From positions 310,001 through 374,000 of the forward strand of contig NZ_NFJZ01000002.1 in NCBI RefSeq assembly GCF_002160135.1: 64,000 bases of DNA. Reading direction: 5' to 3'. Below the pieces are notes generated by a model, which was given only the letters and a program-made list of their open reading frames with translations, was not told where the DNA came from and made no database searches. Position numbers and translations under genes: made by a program. Shown here one piece after another: positions 60,855 through 64,000 of the stretch. Source of the stretch: Lachnoclostridium sp. An196 (GTDB lineage: Bacteria; Bacillota; Clostridia; Lachnospirales; Lachnospiraceae). The stretch's first letter is position 1. The number at the start of each line of letters is the position of its first letter.

Positions 60855-61336
60855 ATGATTATTTTAATAACAGGTGCGTCACACACAGGTAAAACTGTGC
60901 TTGCTCAAAAACTACTTGAAAAGTACAAATATCCTTATTTATCGATAGACCATTTGAAAATGGGTTTAATTCGCAGCGGTTATACCAAACTCACACCCGA
61001 AGATGACGACAAACTCACGGAGTATCTATGGCCTATTGTTCGCGAAATAATTAAAACCGCCATAGAAAATAGGCAAAACCTTATTATTGAAGGGTGTTAT
61101 ATCCCTTTTGATTGGGCAAATGATTTTGCAAAAGAATATCTTGATAACATCAGATATTTTTGCCTTATAATGAGCAAAAATTATATTAAAAATCATTTCG
61201 ACAGTATTAAGAAGTATGCAAGTGCCATAGAAAATCGCTTAGACGATAAATGGTGTACTATGGAAATTCAGAGCGTGCTGTGCAATTTCACAAATGGGTA
61301 AATCAAATTGCGAAAGAATATGGAATGGACGTATGA
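60855..61336 (+). pseudogene. P-loop kinase (adenylate-kinase-like), frameshifted near the end
   Basis: The frame from ATG 60855 (or 60852) behind AGGAG has the P-loop ITGASHTGKT, the YLSIDHLKMGLI segment and NLIIEGCYIPFDWA, typical of small AAA/adenylate-kinase-like kinases. Up to about codon 137 (ENRLDDKWCT) the match is good. It then shifts by one base: the original end reads on as YGNSERAVQFHKWVNQIAKE and stops at TGA 61334-61336, while the current frame stops at 61299-61301. A one-base deletion near 61258-61270 explains this. The catalytic core is intact, so activity may remain. Confidence 0.7.
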
Positions 61337-61485
61337 AGGCCTGTCGTGGTGTTGGCGCATCTCTTTCTAAAGAAAAACTAAAAGAATGGGAATCTGAACA
61401 CCTAAAAATGCTTTCCGAAATAGCGCCGGAAGAATTTGATATAAAGCATTATGCAGCACTCGTTGAACTGCAGGCTTGGAAGTAA
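61333..61485 (+). CDS. Short protein or gene remnant, 50 residues
   Basis: ATG 61333 overlaps the original stop of the kinase gene (ATGA). The product is a charged helix (LSKEKLKEWESEHLKMLSEI) followed by APEEFDIKHYAALVELQAWK. It looks like the C-terminal end of a larger soluble protein rather than a complete domain. I do not recognise it and see no good ribosome site. Confidence 0.4.
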   Translation: MKACRGVGASLSKEKLKEWESEHLKMLSEIAPEEFDIKHYAALVELQAWK

Positions 61486-61514
61486 GTAGATTATTATTTG
61501 GAGGTGTGCAGAGA

Positions 61515-61778
61515 TTGTTTGAAGGATTTGATTTTGCGAATTTTTGGGAAGACAGTGCATATGCGCTGAAAGAATATGTCAGTGAAGCGCCTTCCGATGA
61601 ACTGATAGCCAGCGTTGAGCAGGAACTAGGCTACAAGTTGCCGTGCGGCCCACAAGGGGAACCTAAAGTAGTGCATATCGATCAAGAACGGGATTACGAA
61701 ATCACTCCTTTAGCAGATAGTTTTGAGAACTTTATTCGTGGCCTTGTAAACGAATATGATTTTGAGTTAGAAGATTAG
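61515..61778 (+). pseudogene. SMI1/KNR4-family protein with internal deletion
   Basis: The likely start is TTG 61515, ten bases after GGAGG. The first part (FANFWEDSAYALKEYVSEAP, SDELIASVEQELGYKLP) is the opening of a SMI1/KNR4 immunity-type protein. The next residues (CGPQGEPKVVHIDQERDYEI, TPLADSFENFIRGLV) are its C-terminal end. The middle, about 90-100 residues with the conserved Trp/Gly core, is missing in frame between Pro and Cys. The 87-residue product cannot form the normal fold. Confidence 0.72.
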
Positions 61779-61824
61779 CGATTTCTCATTACCAGACACG
61801 ATAAACTCAGGAGGAAACTCGGAA

Positions 61825-62070
61825 ATGAAAAAGATACAATTAAAACATGTACGCATTGTAGGCGGTATTTCCCCCATACTGGGCATTTTTCTTATTTTAC
61901 TGGGCTGCTGGCTGAAGATTGTTTGGTTGATTTACGTTGCAATTTTTGTGATGCTCGCGGCGATTATTTTTCTGGCCGTTTTTAACCGCTGTCCACACTG
62001 CGGACGATTTTTAGGTCATGCCGGCGGAGCTGCATTCTGTCCTCATTGTGGGGACAAGCTGGATGAGTAG
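61825..62070 (+). CDS. Small membrane protein with zinc-ribbon end
   Basis: An 81-residue protein from ATG 61825 behind AGGAGG. There are two hydrophobic helices (about 10-52), then a compact zinc ribbon CPHCGRFLGHAGGAAFCPHCGDKL. Proteins of this shape are common in Lachnospiraceae and have no assigned function. Confidence 0.8.
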   Translation: MKKIQLKHVRIVGGISPILGIFLILLGCWLKIVWLIYVAIFVMLAAIIFLAVFNRCPHCGRFLGHAGGAAFCPHCGDKLDE

Positions 62071-62072
62071 AC

Positions 62073-62121
62073 TATGGAAGAAGCAGATATGTGATCTGCT
62101 TTATTTGATGAAAGAGATATA
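62073..62121 (+). repeat. Remnant copy of the DUF6483-like 3' end (29-bp direct repeat, copy 1)
   Basis: CTATGGAAGAAG (62073-62084) and the 29 bases at 62093-62121 are identical to parts of the 3' end of the gene at 62923-63315 (63231-63242 and 63286-63314). Between them eight bases replace the 43 present in the intact copy. This is a deleted duplicate of that gene's end, lying just before the alpha/beta hydrolase. Confidence 0.8.
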
Positions 62122-62139
62122 AAAAGCGGGGGAGGAATA

Positions 62140-62901
62140 ATGGCATTTTTTCAATATGAGGGGAAATCTGTATTTTATACAGAATATGGAAGTGGAGAGA
62201 CACTGATTTTTTTGCATGGCAACACGGCATCTTCTAAGATGTTTGAACTGCTTATGCCGTTATATGTGGAAAATTTCAGATGCGTTCTGATTGATTTCCT
62301 GGGAAACGGAAAATCTGAAAGAGTGGAAAGTTTTTTGCCGGACATGTGGTACGATGAGGCATTGCAGACGATTGCGCTTGCGGAGCATTTACAGTGCGGG
62401 AAAGTCAGCCTTTGCGGAACCAGCGGAGGCGCATGGGCGGCTGTCAATGCCGCGCTGGAGCGTCCGGATCTTTTCCGCACGGTGACGGCAGACAGTTTTG
62501 ACGGGCGGACGCTCAATGATCATTTTGCCGGAAACTTGCTGACTGAAAGAGAGATGGCGAAGGCTGATCCTCAGGCGAGGCAGTTCTATGAATGGTGTCA
62601 GGGGGCGGACTGGGAAAAGATAGTAGATCTTGATACCAAGGCGCTGATGCGGTGTGCGGAAGAAAGGCGGCCGTTGTTTCATAGACCTCTGGAGAGCCTG
62701 AAAGTTCCGGTTTTATTTATGGGCAGCAAGGAAGACCAGATGTGCCGGAGTAATATGGAAGAAGAATACAGAGAAATGGCAGCGCTGATTGAGAATGCAC
62801 AGGTACATATCTTTCCAAACGGAGGACATCCTGCGATCGCTTCCAATGCGGAAGAGGCGGCACGGCTCATAAAAGATTTTGTTTATATGCATGTTAAATA
62901 A
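62140..62901 (+). CDS. Alpha/beta hydrolase
   Basis: A 253-residue enzyme from ATG 62140 behind GGGGGAGGA. It has the oxyanion strand LIFLHGNTASS, the nucleophile elbow SLCGTSGGAWAAVNA (Ser near residue 95), the acid in VLFMGSKEDQMC and the His in FPNGGHPAI. It is soluble, and its substrate is unknown. It lies between two 29-bp direct repeats with a DUF6483-like gene, so it could be lost or gained by recombination. Confidence 0.9.
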   Translation: MAFFQYEGKSVFYTEYGSGETLIFLHGNTASSKMFELLMPLYVENFRCVLIDFLGNGKSERVESFLPDMWYDEALQTIALAEHLQCGKVSLCGTSGGAWAAVNAALERPDLFRTVTADSFDGRTLNDHFAGNLLTEREMAKADPQARQFYEWCQGADWEKIVDLDTKALMRCAEERRPLFHRPLESLKVPVLFMGSKEDQMCRSNMEEEYREMAALIENAQVHIFPNGGHPAIASNAEEAARLIKDFVYMHVK

Positions 62902-62922
62902 AATATATAGAAGGTGGAAACC

Positions 62923-63315
62923 ATGGGACTTGTTGACGAAAAAGATTATATTATGCGGTTAATTAAAGAAATGGTAAGGGTGCTGTTTTCTTTGCTGTTC
63001 GGGAAAGAGTATGTTTCGGTTGAGCCGGAAAAAGAGAACAAGTATGAGGTGTCGGGAAAACCATTGGGAAACTTTTTAGACATGATTGATGCGGGACAGA
63101 TTAATGAAGCGGAAAATATGCTTCTGGAGAATATTGATTACACAGATAAGGAAGATGTGATGGCGGCAGCTCTTTTTTACCAGTATTTAGGGGAGAAAGA
63201 CGATAAGTTTCTGGAGGATAACTGCTATTCTATGGAAGAAGTGATTTTCGGATTCCGGCAATTATTTGAAAATTCCGGATACGGAGATCTGCTTTATTTG
63301 ATGAAAGAGATATAG
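62923..63315 (+). CDS. DUF6483-like protein
   Basis: A 130-residue soluble helical protein from ATG 62923 (MGLVDEKDYIMRLIKEMVRVLFSLLFGKEY) behind AAGGTGG. The opening matches what I recall of DUF6483, a family of short Lachnospiraceae proteins of unknown role. The C-terminal segment (LENIDYTDKEDVMAAALFYQ) is TPR-like. Its last 29 codon bases are repeated upstream at 62093-62121. Confidence 0.72.
   Translation: MGLVDEKDYIMRLIKEMVRVLFSLLFGKEYVSVEPEKENKYEVSGKPLGNFLDMIDAGQINEAENMLLENIDYTDKEDVMAAALFYQYLGEKDDKFLEDNCYSMEEVIFGFRQLFENSGYGDLLYLMKEI
63286..63314 (+). repeat. 29-bp direct repeat, copy 2
   Basis: Identical to 62093-62121 and 1193 bp from it, in the same orientation. This copy is the intact coding end of the DUF6483-like gene (GDLLYLMKEI, stop). 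Confidence 0.85.
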
Positions 63316-63449
63316 GTAATTAGTTTAGATATATAACAACCCTGGCTGTGATACCTGTCACAGCCTTTTCCTTGCCCATTTTCATTCTCACAGGACGATG
63401 ACAAGGAAATAAGAAAACTTTGGAGAAAACTTTGATTGATAGCAAGGTA

Positions 63450-63493
63450 TTGATTTGAACGTCAAAACATGTTATACTCCTACTTACGTTCAA
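63450..63493 (+). promoter_or_regulatory. Promoter and inverted-repeat operator of the second MarR gene
   Basis: TTGATT (63450-63455), 17 bp, TATACT (63473-63478) form the promoter. TTGAACGT (63455-63462) and ACGTTCAA (63486-63493) are perfect inverted repeats that bracket the -10, with 23 bp between them. The distal arm ends at the ribosome binding site. Autorepression is likely. Confidence 0.72.
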
Positions 63494-63505
63494 GGAGGTA
63501 CGGAC

Positions 63506-63934
63506 ATGGCAGAATGTGAGATGTATGGAGTATTTATCAAGCAGATTCACGATGAACTGGAAAAACAGATTAACAATCAGCTCAGGTCGGAGGATCTGAC
63601 TATGGCCCAGGTGGGAACGCTGGTGATACTGAACCGCACGTCGGAAAGCCGGATGCCTCTGAAGGAACTGGAGAGAAAGCTTCACGTGGCGCAGTCCACG
63701 GCGCTGGGCATTGTATCGCGTCTGGAGAGAAAGGGCCTGGTGGAGTGTTTTGGAGATCCGGCGGACCGCCGGGTCAAGATGGTGCAGATTACCGACAATG
63801 GCATACATTGCTGCCATATGGCGGTGAGGCATGTGAAGATGGCGGAGGAGCATCTTCTCGCCGGACTGGCCGATGAGGAGCGTGCCGTCTTTTATACCCT
63901 GCTTTTAAAACTCTGTAAATCATTTGACAGATGA
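63506..63934 (+). CDS. MarR-family transcriptional regulator
   Basis: A 142-residue winged-helix regulator from ATG 63506 behind AAGGAGG. The core is LTMAQVGTLVILNR, MPLKELERKLHVAQSTALGIVSRLERKGLVECFGDPADRRVKMVQITDNG. It has two adjacent Cys residues (HCCHM) that might sense oxidants. It stands right before a probable CoA-enzyme activase gene, which it may control together with itself. Confidence 0.93.
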   Translation: MAECEMYGVFIKQIHDELEKQINNQLRSEDLTMAQVGTLVILNRTSESRMPLKELERKLHVAQSTALGIVSRLERKGLVECFGDPADRRVKMVQITDNGIHCCHMAVRHVKMAEEHLLAGLADEERAVFYTLLLKLCKSFDR

Positions 63935-63961
63935 ATACAGCAAGATACGGAGGATAAAGTT

Positions 63962-64000
63962 TTGGAAAGAGAGAGACTTCAGATTGGGATTGACATCGGT
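63962..64000 (+). CDS. Start of a probable acyl-CoA dehydratase activase (partial)
   Basis: CGGAGGA is followed by TTG 63962, giving MERERLQIGIDIG before the window ends. 'QIGIDIG' is the phosphate-1 loop that opens ASKHA-fold activases of the 2-hydroxyglutaryl-CoA dehydratase (HgdC/BadF) group. Only 13 codons are present, so other ASKHA kinases such as ROK sugar kinases remain possible. Confidence 0.5.
   Translation, partial: MERERLQIGIDIG

Overview
The window looks like a chromosomal segment of an anaerobic Clostridia, most likely a gut member of the Lachnospiraceae. The signs are strong Gram-positive ribosome binding sites, an LL-diaminopimelate aminotransferase, a HrcA/CIRCE-controlled hsp20, LanFEG/CprABC-type peptide transporters with their own two-component systems, an ABC-F gene with a leader terminator, a bacterial serpin, and the start of what is probably a CoA-enzyme activase. 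This is inferred from gene content; no rRNA or marker gene is present. There is one tRNA (Val-GAC). I see no CRISPR array, transposase or integrase.

Layout. 0-3.3 kb: the end of a 2-aminoethylphosphonate operon (permease, binding-protein stub, truncated phnW, intact phnX) with a deletion scar, then ribokinase. 3.3-8.0 kb: module 1, a histidine kinase and response regulator divergent from an ABC ATPase and two permeases. 8.1-15.5 kb: an OLD-type nuclease, an alkyltransferase-like protein, a GH3 lipoprotein, a WYL-helicase-nuclease fusion and hsp20. 15.5-26.8 kb: housekeeping and accessory genes (two HD hydrolases, DUF134-NifX, SGNH hydrolase, OGG-type glycosylase, M20 peptidase, amidohydrolase, CorA, PIN-PhoH, HxlR operon, AzlCD). 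27.0-31.5 kb: an operon of VWA lipoprotein, XpaC-like, second binding-protein-like and TelA proteins. 31.5-37.2 kb: an orphan HPt protein and module 2, a paralogue of module 1 with an extra lipoprotein.

37.3-46.3 kb: a ribosome-protection GTPase fused to a Rae1/YacP-like NYN nuclease, a YkgJ-type protein, dapL, a Cof-type phosphatase, a serpin lipoprotein, tRNA-Val, acylphosphatase and DUF3786. 46.3-48.6 kb: a FadR-type regulator, the 3' stub of a 2-hydroxyacid dehydrogenase and glycerate kinase. 48.7-58.9 kb: amidase, MarR/YczE pair, MerR regulator, an ABC-F ATPase behind an attenuator-like leader, an unusual PEP/pyruvate-binding-domain protein, gdhA and a DUF3592-like membrane protein. 59-63.4 kb: a visibly more AT-rich island of small, partly broken genes (GNAT stub, frameshifted kinase, internally deleted SMI1/KNR4 protein, 29-bp direct repeat). 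63.5-64.0 kb: a MarR regulator and the start of a probable activase gene.

The main candidates for undescribed biology are the GTPase-NYN fusion, the VWA/XpaC/binding-protein/TelA operon, and the two peptide-sensing modules, whose ABC promoters each carry four pentamers at exact 11-bp spacing. The hsp20 leader, with two mutually exclusive pairings of which one hides the Shine-Dalgarno, and the ABC-F leader terminator are also strong. All functions are read from sequence by eye; no database search was run.
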